This document shows, one piece after another, positions 7,546-15,233 of a DNA stretch of 38,790 nucleotides. Under the pieces are notes generated by a model. It did not search any database, was not told the origin of the DNA, and worked only from the letters and a program-made list of their open reading frames with translations. The position numbers and the translations under genes are program-made. How positions within the stretch are numbered: position 1 is the stretch's first letter; the number at the start of each line of letters is the position of its first letter. This DNA is from Clostridia bacterium (GTDB lineage: Bacteria; Bacillota; Clostridia; Oscillospirales; CAG-272): the NCBI GenBank assembly GCA_017398585.1, contig JAFQFS010000096.1:1-38790 (forward strand), written 5' to 3'.

Positions 7546-8904
7546 ATGATCGACAATGAGATTCTGGAATTTCTCGGAGAGCGCGGGCTTGCGGCGGAAT
7601 CCGTGATGTACGCATACGTCCGGGAATGGGAAATGTGGTGGCGCGGGAAGAACCGGGCGTTCCACGAGTATCTCGAAAACAATGCCATGGGACGTCCGGT
7701 GCGCCGCGAGATGTTCCGCATGAACATGGCGAAGAAGATCTGCGAGGACTGGGCGGCGGTGCTGCTGAACGATCGCACGGTGCTGTCCGTTGCGGATGAG
7801 GCGGGGGATGCGTTCGTGAAGAAGGTCTTCGCGGAAAGCGGATTCCTGCGGCAGGCGAACCGTCTTGTGGAAAAGGCGTTTGCCGTCGGGACGGGTGCGG
7901 CGATCCTGCGCATCGCCGATTGTCCGGTGAAGGACAGTGTGCTGTCTGCAGACGAAGGAACGCGTCTGACGTTTGAATTCGTGGATGCGGCGCACATTGT
8001 CCCGCTGTCCGTGCAGAACGGCAGGATCACCGAGGCGGCGTTCGTATCCGAAGGTGTCGAACGCGGACGGGAGTATGTCTATCTGGAAACGCACACATTC
8101 GAGGACGGCGGATACTGTATCCGCAACGCGTTCTTTGACCGCGAGGACGGTGTGCTGAAGGAAAGGGACGGCGGAAAGTACGCGAACGTTATCAAAACAC
8201 GTTCGCCGGTACCGTTTTTCGCAATTCTTACGCCGAACATCGTGAACCACATCGACGAAGGGTCCGGCATGGGCATGTCGGTGTTCGCAGATGCGCTCGA
8301 CTGCCTGCGCGGTGTGGATCTGGCGTTCAACAATTTCTGCCGTGACATCAAACTGGGCGGGAAAAAGGTGTTCATCAATCAGTCCCTCGTCCGGCGTGAC
8401 GAGAACGGGAATGTGTACACGCCCGACGACGTGGCGCAGCAGCTGTTCGTGACCATCGGCGACACGGACATCGCAGATCATCCGATGATTACGGAACACA
8501 ATCCCGAACTGCGTGCAGCGGACAATGCAGAGGCGGTACAGAGCCAGCTCGACTATCTGTCTTTCCGCTGCGGACTCGGCGCGCATCACTACACGTTCGG
8601 CGGGATGGAGGGGCGTGCAAAACTGACCGCGACACAATATATGGGGGAACGGCAGGACATGATGCAGAACGCTGTGAAGCATCAGAAAAACGTGGACGCA
8701 TTTCTCCGCGGCGCGGTGCGTGCGCTGCTGTGGTGCGCGGCGGAAGTGTATCGGCTGCCGGTCGACGCTTCTGCAGAGATCACGGTGACGTTCGACGACT
8801 CGTACTTCACGGATACCGAAAGTCAGCGTTTGCGTGACCTCGACGAAGTGAAAGCGGGGATCCTGACGGTCGAAGAGTACAGAAGAAAGTGGGTTGAGGT
8901 GTAA
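7546..8904 (+). CDS. Portal protein (SPP1 gp6/A118 type)
   Basis: 452 residues, typical of SPP1-like portals. An N-terminal helical region contains EWEMWWRGKNRAFHEY, and the middle shows RMNMAKKICEDWAAVLLND and AFAVGTGAAILRI, segments often seen in this family. The later SGMGMSVFADALDCLRGVD stretch and the long helix AVQSQLDYLSFRCGLG fit the stem and crown regions. Twelve copies form the DNA entry ring at one capsid vertex. The start is preceded by GGAGAAGG with 6 bases spacing; an out-of-frame ATG at 7541 is ignored. Unlike A118-type phages, no MuF-like minor head gene follows. Confidence 0.9.
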   Translation: MIDNEILEFLGERGLAAESVMYAYVREWEMWWRGKNRAFHEYLENNAMGRPVRREMFRMNMAKKICEDWAAVLLNDRTVLSVADEAGDAFVKKVFAESGFLRQANRLVEKAFAVGTGAAILRIADCPVKDSVLSADEGTRLTFEFVDAAHIVPLSVQNGRITEAAFVSEGVERGREYVYLETHTFEDGGYCIRNAFFDREDGVLKERDGGKYANVIKTRSPVPFFAILTPNIVNHIDEGSGMGMSVFADALDCLRGVDLAFNNFCRDIKLGGKKVFINQSLVRRDENGNVYTPDDVAQQLFVTIGDTDIADHPMITEHNPELRAADNAEAVQSQLDYLSFRCGLGAHHYTFGGMEGRAKLTATQYMGERQDMMQNAVKHQKNVDAFLRGAVRALLWCAAEVYRLPVDASAEITVTFDDSYFTDTESQRLRDLDEVKAGILTVEEYRRKWVEV

Positions 8905-8905
8905 G

Positions 8906-9358
8906 ATGCCCAGAATTTCGGACATTTTCGGCAGCGAAAAGCTGTCGTACGAAGAATTTGTGAAAAAGGCGGCGGAGGCGGGCGGCGAGTTCGGCGATGT
9001 TGCGGAGATGCGTAAGGCACACACGGCGGAGATGAACCGTCTGCGGGTGACCGGTGCCGTGGAACGTGAGGCAATGCGTGCCGGCGCGAAAAACAGCGGT
9101 CTGCTCATGCGTGTGATCGACATGGGCAGCGTGACCGTGGACGACAGCGGCGTACACGGGATCGCCGAGCAGATCGGAAAACTGAGGGAAAGCGATCCCT
9201 ATCTGTTCGCGGAAAAGGAACCGGCACCCGTCCCCGTGAAGGAAACCGTAACGGTTCCCGCGATGACGGTCAGCACCGGCGCACCGCACGGCAGGGAGAG
9301 CGTGAATCCCGACCTCCTGAGCGACGCGGACTATTATGCCAGCCGCATGAAGCAGTAA
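8906..9358 (+). CDS. Capsid scaffold (phage GP20-like minor structural protein)
   Basis: 150 residues, somewhat short for the family (often about 180-200). The N terminus is a short unique segment, then a charged helical part, then GAKNSGLLMRVIDMGSVTVD and GIAEQIGKLRESDPYLF. This ending matches the conserved C-terminal block of GP20 scaffolds. These proteins form the internal scaffold for coat assembly. The start lies directly after the portal stop with GAGGTG as ribosome binding site. The C-terminal third is Pro/Val-rich and looks disordered. No head protease gene is nearby, in keeping with a scaffold that leaves intact. Confidence 0.8.
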   Translation: MPRISDIFGSEKLSYEEFVKKAAEAGGEFGDVAEMRKAHTAEMNRLRVTGAVEREAMRAGAKNSGLLMRVIDMGSVTVDDSGVHGIAEQIGKLRESDPYLFAEKEPAPVPVKETVTVPAMTVSTGAPHGRESVNPDLLSDADYYASRMKQ

Positions 9359-9371
9359 ACCATGCAGAAAT

Positions 9372-9445
9372 TCTGCAAATTCATTTGTTTAAAGTTTTTT
9401 GAAAAGGGTTCGGGAAAAACTTTTTTTCAAAAAAGTTTTCCCCGG
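9372..9445 (+). repeat. Dispersed hairpin element, copy R2, directly before the coat gene
   Basis: Core 9391-9445: AAAGTTTTTTGAAAAGGG, then a near-perfect hairpin (about 9412-9443) with a T-run/A-run stem top. An upstream TCTGCAA (9372-9378) matches the distal block of copies R6-R8 but is 12 bases closer. The hairpin ends 19 bases before the coat start. No U-tract follows on either strand, so it is not an ordinary terminator. Confidence 0.75.
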
Positions 9446-9464
9446 AAAAGAAAGGATTAATACT

Positions 9465-10556
9465 ATGGCTAAACTTGATTTTACCGTAAAGCAGATCGCG
9501 CGTGAGGCTCTTCCGCGTCTGATCGACAACCTTGTATTCCCGAATCTGGTCTACAAGGAAACCATTCCGGGCAATGCCGCGAAGAAGGGCGACGTCGTTT
9601 CCGTGCGCTGTCCCGTCCGTCTGGAAGCAAACGACTTTGACGCTTCCGCCGGTATCTCCGCGCAGAATCTTGACAACGACACCATCGACGTCAAGCTCGA
9701 CCACATCGCGACCGTTGACCTTCAGCTCGGTGCGATCGAAGCGGCGTGCGATTTCGATTCCGTGACCCGCCAGTTTATCGAACCGGCTGCGGCGGCGCTC
9801 GCCGAAAAGATCAACGCGGAAGGTCTCGCACTTTACCGCGACGTTCCCTACATTGCTGGCGAAGCGGGCACCGTTCCGGACGGTCTCGACGACATCGCTC
9901 AGGCTTCGTACATGCTCGACATGAACAAGGTCCCCTTTGGCGGCCGATGCGCGGTATGGAGTCCGCTTGCGACATCCAAGCTCAAGCAGGTTCCCGCCAT
10001 TGTGAACGCGGAAAAGTGCGGCTCCACGAACGCTCTCCGTACCGGCGCGATCGGCCGTGTGTTCGGCATTGACAATTACATGTCCCAGGCGGTCGCGGAT
10101 CATGCTCCGGCATACACCGGTACTCTGACTCTCGCGAATGCCGTGACCGACGCGGAGGAAGTGACCTTCACCGCGTCCGCATCCGGTACTCTTCAGCACG
10201 GCGACATCCTGAAGATCGGCGGCAAAACCTACGTCGTGAAGGCGGACGCGGCGGTGTCCGGTTCTTCCGTGACCGTGCAGATTTATCCGAAGCTGACCGC
10301 GGACAAGGATGCGGCTGCCGAACTTGTTCCGGCGCATTCCGCAAACCTGGTGTTCCACCCGAATGCATTTGCGTTCATCTCCCGTCCGCTTCAGACGCCC
10401 GCCGGTGTCGAATCCTACGTGACCAGCTACAACGGCATTTCCCTGCGCGTCGTCCGCGGCTACGACATCCGCTACAAGCGTGAGATCCTGTCCATGGATG
10501 TGCTGTACACCTTCCAGACCCTTTATCCGGAACTGGCGGTACGTTATCTCGGCTGA
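9465..10556 (+). CDS. Major capsid (coat) protein, P22 coat-like
   Basis: 363 residues from MAKLDFTVKQIAREALPRL. An in-frame upstream ATG lies inside the repeat and lacks a ribosome binding site, whereas this ATG follows AAAGGA by about 8 bases. The sequence LVFPNLVYKETIP, DVVSVRCPVR and DTIDVKLDHIATVDLQ matches the P22 coat-like HK97-fold family common in Firmicutes phages. An insertion between about residues 207 and 300 is rich in short strands (TLTLANAV, VTFTASASG), like the I-domain or a decoration-like insertion. The end ILSMDVLYTFQTLYPELAV is also family-like. It is the shell protein of the particle and should be made in the highest amount. Confidence 0.9.
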   Translation: MAKLDFTVKQIAREALPRLIDNLVFPNLVYKETIPGNAAKKGDVVSVRCPVRLEANDFDASAGISAQNLDNDTIDVKLDHIATVDLQLGAIEAACDFDSVTRQFIEPAAAALAEKINAEGLALYRDVPYIAGEAGTVPDGLDDIAQASYMLDMNKVPFGGRCAVWSPLATSKLKQVPAIVNAEKCGSTNALRTGAIGRVFGIDNYMSQAVADHAPAYTGTLTLANAVTDAEEVTFTASASGTLQHGDILKIGGKTYVVKADAAVSGSSVTVQIYPKLTADKDAAAELVPAHSANLVFHPNAFAFISRPLQTPAGVESYVTSYNGISLRVVRGYDIRYKREILSMDVLYTFQTLYPELAVRYLG

Positions 10557-10581
10557 TCCGATGCGGACGGGGGAGAAGTCA

Positions 10582-10932
10582 ATGACGACTTACGAATTTT
10601 ACCGTGACGTCTGCGGCGGACATGCGGACGAAGCTTCGTTCGATTCTGCCGTCGGCGCAGCAGACACGGTCATCCGTGCTCTCCTTTATCCGGCGGATCC
10701 GGACGGTTTTTGCGGCAGCCGGGCGGATGCGTTCCGTCGTGCGGTTTGTCTGCAGGTCGACCATACCCTTGAGGATCCGGGCCGCATGAGAGTTCGGAGT
10801 GAGTCCCTCGGCGACCGTTCCGTGACCTACGAGACGGAGGACGCGGGAGAAATTTTCGTGAAGGGCGTTTCCGTATCGCCGCAGGCGGTTTTGATTCTTG
10901 AAGTGTGCGGATGCCTGACGAGATGGGTGTGA
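10582..10932 (+). CDS. Head-tail connector (gp6/YqbG-like adaptor)
   Basis: 116 residues. It is mostly helical at the N terminus (EASFDSAVGAADTVIRALLY and RRAVCLQVDHTL), followed by a segment on which short strands predominate (DRSVTYETEDAG) and a C-terminal helix. This layout is that of the first neck adaptor protein that sits under the portal. The ATG at 10582 follows GGGGGAG; an in-frame ATG at 10561 lies upstream without a site. It follows the coat gene by 25 bases. Function is assigned mainly from position and size. Confidence 0.7.
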   Translation: MTTYEFYRDVCGGHADEASFDSAVGAADTVIRALLYPADPDGFCGSRADAFRRAVCLQVDHTLEDPGRMRVRSESLGDRSVTYETEDAGEIFVKGVSVSPQAVLILEVCGCLTRWV

Positions 10933-10939
10933 GGTGTAT

Positions 10940-11284
10940 ATGGGGCTGTTTGCGAAGGATTCCGCGGTGCTCCTGAAATACCGTCCCGATCCGGCGGCGG
11001 CGGTTCCGGTGTACGATCGGTATGTGCTCGAAAACGTGCTGGTACGTGAGACATTTGCGGCGGATGCGGAAGCTGTGGAGGACGACGGCGCGGTGCTGTA
11101 TTTTCTGGAAGATGCAAGCGTCTGCCGTACGGAAAACGGCGGAACCGTGGAGTTTCCGCGACTGGCGAAGGGGGACCGGTGCCTCCTTCACGCCGGGACG
11201 GACGCGGAAGTGTCCATGCGTGTGGCGGAGGCGGGATATTTTACCGGAAGTACGCTCGCGCATGTCCGCATCCGGCTGAAGTGA
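10940..11284 (+). CDS. Head-closure protein (Minor_capsid_1 position)
   Basis: 114 residues, mainly beta-type sequence with YVLENVLVRETF and a closing LAHVRIRLK strand. It occupies the position of the stopper or head-closure gene in A118-type neck modules. GAGG (10931-10934) precedes the ATG; a GTG at 10934 is an alternative start adding two residues. I do not recognise a family from sequence alone, so the role is inferred from order and length. Confidence 0.6.
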   Translation: MGLFAKDSAVLLKYRPDPAAAVPVYDRYVLENVLVRETFAADAEAVEDDGAVLYFLEDASVCRTENGGTVEFPRLAKGDRCLLHAGTDAEVSMRVAEAGYFTGSTLAHVRIRLK

Positions 11285-11295
11285 GGTGCAGACGG

Positions 11296-11652
11296 ATGGT
11301 GAAAGTGACAATTTCGGCGGATGGGATCGGAAATGCGCTGACGGCGCGTATCCCGTCCGCGTCACGGCAGGTGCAGGAGGCGGTGATCGCCTCATGCGAA
11401 CCGTTCGTCCCGTACCGCACGGGGGAACTGTGCCGCTCCGCTGTACCGGCGGGTTCGGGGGCGGACGGCATGGTCATCTACACCGCGCCGCACGCGGCAC
11501 TGTGCTATTATGCGGAACGGCCGTTTTCGAAAAAGGTACATCCGCAGGCGTGCGCGCGCTGGTTTGAGGCGGCGAAAGCGGCTGATCTTGCGAAATGGAT
11601 CGCAGCGGCTGCGTCGGCGCTGACGGATGATCGTGCGGGAAGGAGAGGATAA
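11296..11652 (+). CDS. Neck/minor capsid protein (Minor_capsid_2-like)
   Basis: 118 residues. The segment FVPYRTGELCRSAVP followed by TAPHAALCYYAE and HPQACARWFEAAK matches the HK97 gp10/Minor_capsid_2 pattern, in which a promise of two-sided neck contacts is made by a TGxLxxS motif, an aromatic YA(x)YYY-type turn and an HP...WFE segment. Such proteins join the head completion ring to the tail terminator. It starts 11 bases after the previous stop with GAGGTG upstream. The downstream gene begins 3 bases after its stop. Confidence 0.75.
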   Translation: MVKVTISADGIGNALTARIPSASRQVQEAVIASCEPFVPYRTGELCRSAVPAGSGADGMVIYTAPHAALCYYAERPFSKKVHPQACARWFEAAKAADLAKWIAAAASALTDDRAGRRG

Positions 11653-11655
11653 ACG

Positions 11656-12069
11656 ATGGAAAACGAACTTTACGTGATGGAGAAGATCCTCTGCGATTAC
11701 CTGGACGGCTGCGGGACGGTCTTTCTGCCCGAAACGTGGCGCGACGGGGCGGCCTGTGTGTCGCTGACCGGCGGTCAGAACGTGTACCGTACGTATGTGG
11801 ACGGCTCGTACCTCGCGGGGATCCCGTTTGATGTGCGCATCCGGAAGGAAAAATGCGCGGACAATGTGGCGGACAAGCTCGACGCGGCGGCGTTTTATGC
11901 GTCACTGGCGGAGTACATCCACGATACGCCGATGGCGGTGGAAGGATGGCGTGTTCTGCCGTCCTCGGGCAAGCCGTTCGGCGGGGCGTACGCGAAATCT
12001 GCCATCTACGACGACGGGACGGAAGAGTTCCGTGCGGGATATTTACTGGAATTTTATATCAAGAAATAA
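11656..12069 (+). CDS. Tail terminator (Minor_capsid_3-like)
   Basis: 137 residues with a strand-helix-strand composition: the N-terminal helix EKILCDYLDGCGTVF, then FDVRIRKEKCADNVADKL, and a closing AGYLLEFYIKK strand. This fits tail terminator proteins that cap the tail tube and join it to the head. The AGGAGAGG site at 11640-11647 precedes the start. Assigned from size, secondary-structure pattern and position directly before the tail tube gene. Confidence 0.7.
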   Translation: MENELYVMEKILCDYLDGCGTVFLPETWRDGAACVSLTGGQNVYRTYVDGSYLAGIPFDVRIRKEKCADNVADKLDAAAFYASLAEYIHDTPMAVEGWRVLPSSGKPFGGAYAKSAIYDDGTEEFRAGYLLEFYIKK

Positions 12070-12083
12070 GAAAGGGAGTTCTA

Positions 12084-12563
12084 ATGGCAATCGTCAACAG
12101 AGCGGAGAGAAAGCATTATCTGAACACCGGTACAGAGGAAAGTCCGGTGTGGAGTCCGATCGGGGAAGGGTTCACCGAGTTCATGGAGTCGAAGAACGCT
12201 GTGAGCTACGGCAGACGCTACATCCACGAGGCGACCAAGCGTACCGACGTGACCGGCTATGCGCCGGTTATTGACTACGAATTTGAAGTTTACCGCGGCA
12301 ACGCCGTGATCGAAGTCCTGCGCGAGATCACCGACCGTGAAATGTGCGGCGACCGTGCGCAGGTGGACGTTCTCACGGTCGACATGTTCGATGAGTCCGG
12401 CACGGGCGGCGCGTACCGCGCGATCCGCAGACGCTATTCCGTCATTCCCGACGAATGCGGAGAGGGTACGGATGCGCTCTGCTACACCGGCACGATGAAG
12501 GCGGTCGGCGATATCATTCCCGGCAAATACGTGGCGGCGAGCGGCGTGTTTACTGCGGACTAA
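12084..12563 (+). CDS. Major tail tube protein
   Basis: 159 residues, a typical size for a single-domain tube protein. The start AIVNRAERKHYLNTG followed by WSPIGEGFTEFMESKNAV, then YAPVIDYEFEVYRGNAVIEV, are segments common in tail tube proteins of Clostridia siphophages and related contractile systems. It polymerises around the tape measure to form the tail. AAGGGAG precedes the ATG. No sheath gene is present, so the tail would be non-contractile. Confidence 0.8.
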   Translation: MAIVNRAERKHYLNTGTEESPVWSPIGEGFTEFMESKNAVSYGRRYIHEATKRTDVTGYAPVIDYEFEVYRGNAVIEVLREITDREMCGDRAQVDVLTVDMFDESGTGGAYRAIRRRYSVIPDECGEGTDALCYTGTMKAVGDIIPGKYVAASGVFTAD

Positions 12564-12593
12564 GTGAAACACAGAAAGGAGGTTTGCGAACCA

Positions 12594-12977
12594 ATGGAAC
12601 ATACATGGAACTGGAACGGGACAGAATATCCGTTTGACATCAGCGAAAGTGAGAGTATGGCACGCATGTGCGAGGCTTTGAACGCGCTGCGCGGGGATAT
12701 CGGCATGCTTGGCGGCGAAGCTGTCAGCGCAAGCGACACGCTCCGCGAGCAGTGTCAGATCATCCGCCGCTTCTTCGATACCGTGCTCGGCGAGGGTGTG
12801 GGCGAGACGATCTGCGGTACGGCATACAGCGCAGATGCGCATACCACGGCGTACATGGAATTTATTCTGTTCGTCAACACACAGGTCGGCGCATTCCGCG
12901 AAAAGGTCGCGGCGGTGGAGGAAAAGTACATGAGCCGTGCGGCGGATCTGGAACAGGCCGGGGCATATGGCGCATAA
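12594..12977 (+). CDS. Tail assembly chaperone-position protein
   Basis: 127 residues, largely helical (SMARMCEALNALRGDIGML, then DTLREQCQIIRRFFDTVLG and a C-terminal EEKYMSRAADLEQAG). A perfect AAAGGAGG lies 9 bases before this ATG; a GTG at 12564 in frame is less likely. It stands where siphophages carry the first tail chaperone, between tube and tape measure. Its last 11 bases overlap the following Gp15-like gene. The two are related by a +1 frame step, so the classical -1 slippage fusion would not join them. Confidence 0.6.
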   Translation: MEHTWNWNGTEYPFDISESESMARMCEALNALRGDIGMLGGEAVSASDTLREQCQIIRRFFDTVLGEGVGETICGTAYSADAHTTAYMEFILFVNTQVGAFREKVAAVEEKYMSRAADLEQAGAYGA

Positions 12978-13575
12978 TCTTCTGACCGACCGGCTTCCCG
13001 ACAGCATTTCCGTCTGCGGAAGGCGGTATCCGATCTACACGGATCACAGACGGTGGATCCTTGCGGTCGAACTGTTCGCGGAAGACCTTGTAGATGTGGG
13101 CGTGAAGGTGGAGTGTGCGGTGAAGCTGATTTTTCCGGGAGAGAATCCCTTGAAGCACATGCGGAGTCTGCGGGGTGTGACGATGGAGAAGACCGTGGAC
13201 GTGTACCGGGAACTGGTGCGCGGCATCACGTGGTTTGCGTCCTGCGGAAGAACGCATGGCTTAGGAGAGGGTTCCGGCGGGGGACGTCAGGAGCCGGTGT
13301 TCGATTTCACGGCCGACGACGAGCGCATTTGCGCGGCGTTCCGGCAGGTCTACGGGATCGACCTGTGCGATCCGTTGGTGAAGCTGCATTTCTGGACGTT
13401 CATGGCGCTCCTGAGGAATCTGCCGCGGGAGACGGAATTTATGCGGGTCGTAAACCTCCGCATGACGGACACGGCGAGGATCGAAAACGACGATCTGCGC
13501 CGTCGGGTCCGTCGTGCCAAGGCAAATGTGAGAATCCGAAAAGAAGACAGAGAAAAGGAGAAAAACTATGGCTGA
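12967..13575 (+). CDS. Bacteriophage Gp15-family protein (second tail chaperone position)
   Basis: 202 residues. The N terminus RLPDSISVCGRRYPIYTDHR and the block FDFTADDERICAAFRQVYGI, DLCDPLVKLHFWTFMALLR and NLPRETEF are diagnostic of the Gp15 family of A118-type phages, which lies just before the tape measure. The C-terminal tail is highly basic (RRRVRRAKANVRIRKEDREK). It probably guides tail assembly. The ATG at 12967 overlaps the preceding gene and has no good ribosome binding site, so re-initiation is likely. Its end overlaps the tape measure start by 8 bases. Confidence 0.85.
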   Translation: MAHNLLTDRLPDSISVCGRRYPIYTDHRRWILAVELFAEDLVDVGVKVECAVKLIFPGENPLKHMRSLRGVTMEKTVDVYRELVRGITWFASCGRTHGLGEGSGGGRQEPVFDFTADDERICAAFRQVYGIDLCDPLVKLHFWTFMALLRNLPRETEFMRVVNLRMTDTARIENDDLRRRVRRAKANVRIRKEDREKEKNYG

Positions 13576-14356
13576 TGGATCGGTAACGATCGGCGTTGTA
13601 CTGGATACGGCGGCGTTTTCGGCGTCCGCTGCGGCGGTGCAGGGACAGATCAGCGGTCTGGCGGCGGGGATCAACCAGTCGCTGGCGAGCGCGTTTTCCG
13701 GCACGACCATTGACGCCTCCCTTGTTGCGGCGATCGCGAATCTGGCATCCGGCATCACGTCGGCGTCTGCGGGGGTGGAACAGTCGATGCTGGCACTTGC
13801 GCAGACATCCACGGGGGCGTTCGTAAACGGCGGCTGGGCGGAAGCCGGTCTGCAGGCGGCAGCGGCACTGGCCGGCGGGATTACCTCCGGCGGAGGTTCT
13901 GTCGTTTCGGCGGCTCAGTCGACCGCACGTTCGGCGGCTGCGTCGTTTGACGACGGCTCATGGGTGTCCATCGGGACAAACATGATGACTGGGATCGCAG
14001 AGGGGATTTACGCGGCGGGAGCGGAGGTCGTCGCAGCGATCCGCGAAGTGGCGAGCGAGGCGGAGGAGGCCGTGAAGGCATATTACGCGATCCGTTCCCC
14101 GTCCGCGCTGATGCGCGACGAAGTCGGCGTGATGATCTCGCGCGGGATTGCGGAAGGGATCCTGTCCGGCTCGGGCTTTGTGCGGGGCGCGATGGAGAAC
14201 GTCGGACGAAACACGGACCGTATGCGCAGGACGGAGGGGACATCCGCCGGGGGACGGAGTGTGACCCAGAACATTTATCTGCGCGACAGCGACGCGTCGC
14301 CGTACAAGACGGCGCGCCGCATCCGGAGGGAAAGTGAGGCAGTTTTCAGAATCTGA
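13568..14356 (+). CDS. Very short tail tape measure protein
   Basis: 262 residues. It is Ala/Gly/Ser-rich, without Cys, and almost wholly helical (QISGLAAGINQSLASAF; IREVASEAEEAVKAYYAI). The block YYAIRSPSALMRDEVGVMIS followed by RGIAEGI is the conserved ending of tape measure proteins (S-P-S...G..GI). The usual proteins of this type run to 700-1800 residues, so here only the start and the C-terminal block remain, with no lysozyme or peptidase insert. At about 1.5 angstrom per residue the tail would be at most some 39 nm. Reading frame and neighbours are intact, so it looks like a short version rather than a fragment. Confidence 0.75.
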   Translation: MADGSVTIGVVLDTAAFSASAAAVQGQISGLAAGINQSLASAFSGTTIDASLVAAIANLASGITSASAGVEQSMLALAQTSTGAFVNGGWAEAGLQAAAALAGGITSGGGSVVSAAQSTARSAAASFDDGSWVSIGTNMMTGIAEGIYAAGAEVVAAIREVASEAEEAVKAYYAIRSPSALMRDEVGVMISRGIAEGILSGSGFVRGAMENVGRNTDRMRRTEGTSAGGRSVTQNIYLRDSDASPYKTARRIRRESEAVFRI

Positions 14357-15221
14357 TATGGAGAAATACTATAAGATCCGGCTGACGTCCGGAGGACATA
14401 CCCTGGAACTTTCCCCCGACGCGCCTTGCCGTCTGCTTGCCGGCGGTCTGATCGGGTTTGACTGTACCGGACTGGACGTTTCTGTCCGTTCGTATGCGTC
14501 CCGCCACGGCGGTTATCCGGAGCGGAGACGCTTTGCGGAGAGGGAACTCGGTCTGGTGTTCGAGATTGACGCCGGTCCGGACGAAACCGAGGAGATCCGC
14601 CGCCGCATTGTGACGATGATGAATCCGGTGCAGACCTGCGAGATCGATGCGGAGATTTACGGCGTGCATCGGAAAATTTCCGTTATTCCCTGCGGCGAGG
14701 CACTGTTTGAGCGCGAGACCATGCACGACCGTCCGGAGGTCTCGCTGGAATTTATCGCACCGGATGTCTTTTTCCGTGCGGCGGAACCGGAGGAAATCGT
14801 GTTCCGCGATCCGGTCCCGCTTCTGACGGCACCGATGTCGTTCTTTGCGGGGGCGGGCATGACAACAGGTATTATGCGTACGACGGACACCACACGGCTC
14901 ATCAACGAAGGGGATGCAGAGTGCGGGATTGTTGCGGAAATTACGGCGGACGGCGGCGACATTGTGAATCCGGGGATTTCGTGCGGAGAGGAATTTGTCC
15001 TGTGTCCGGTGACGCTGTCTGACGGAGATACGCTCGTGATCGACACGCGCGACCGCCGGAAGAACATTTACCTCAACGGCGAGAGGTACTTTTACTTCGA
15101 CCGCCGCAGCACGTTCTTCAGCCTGCCGGCGGGGGAAAATATTGTGACCGTTCTCTGTGACGACGGAGCCGAGTACATCCGTGCGAGACTGGAATACGTG
15201 CCGCTCTACTTCGGCATCTGA
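14334..15221 (+). CDS. Distal tail protein (Dit, siphovirus tail component family)
   Basis: 295 residues from a GTG that has GGAGGG upstream and overlaps the tape measure by 23 bases; an in-frame ATG at 14358, right after the tape measure stop, is the alternative (287 residues) but has no clear site. The N-terminal half shows the Dit pattern with YPERRRFAERELGLVFEIDA and the DETEEIRRRIVTMMNP helix. The C-terminal beta-rich part has LINEGDAECGIVAEITADGG and VIDTRDRRKNIYLNGERYF. Dit forms the hub ring at the tail tip. Confidence 0.85.
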   Translation: MRQFSESDMEKYYKIRLTSGGHTLELSPDAPCRLLAGGLIGFDCTGLDVSVRSYASRHGGYPERRRFAERELGLVFEIDAGPDETEEIRRRIVTMMNPVQTCEIDAEIYGVHRKISVIPCGEALFERETMHDRPEVSLEFIAPDVFFRAAEPEEIVFRDPVPLLTAPMSFFAGAGMTTGIMRTTDTTRLINEGDAECGIVAEITADGGDIVNPGISCGEEFVLCPVTLSDGDTLVIDTRDRRKNIYLNGERYFYFDRRSTFFSLPAGENIVTVLCDDGAEYIRARLEYVPLYFGI

Positions 15222-15233
15222 CGGAGGTTGGAA

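Noticed and set aside
9399-9464. Upstream in-frame ATG that would extend the coat protein by 22 residues
   Set aside because: It lies within the hairpin repeat, gives a Lys/Phe-rich low-complexity extension and has no ribosome binding site.
12950-12977. Programmed -1 frameshift joining the two tail chaperone genes
   Set aside because: The second frame is +1 relative to the first and no slippery heptamer is visible; overlap and re-initiation explain the layout.
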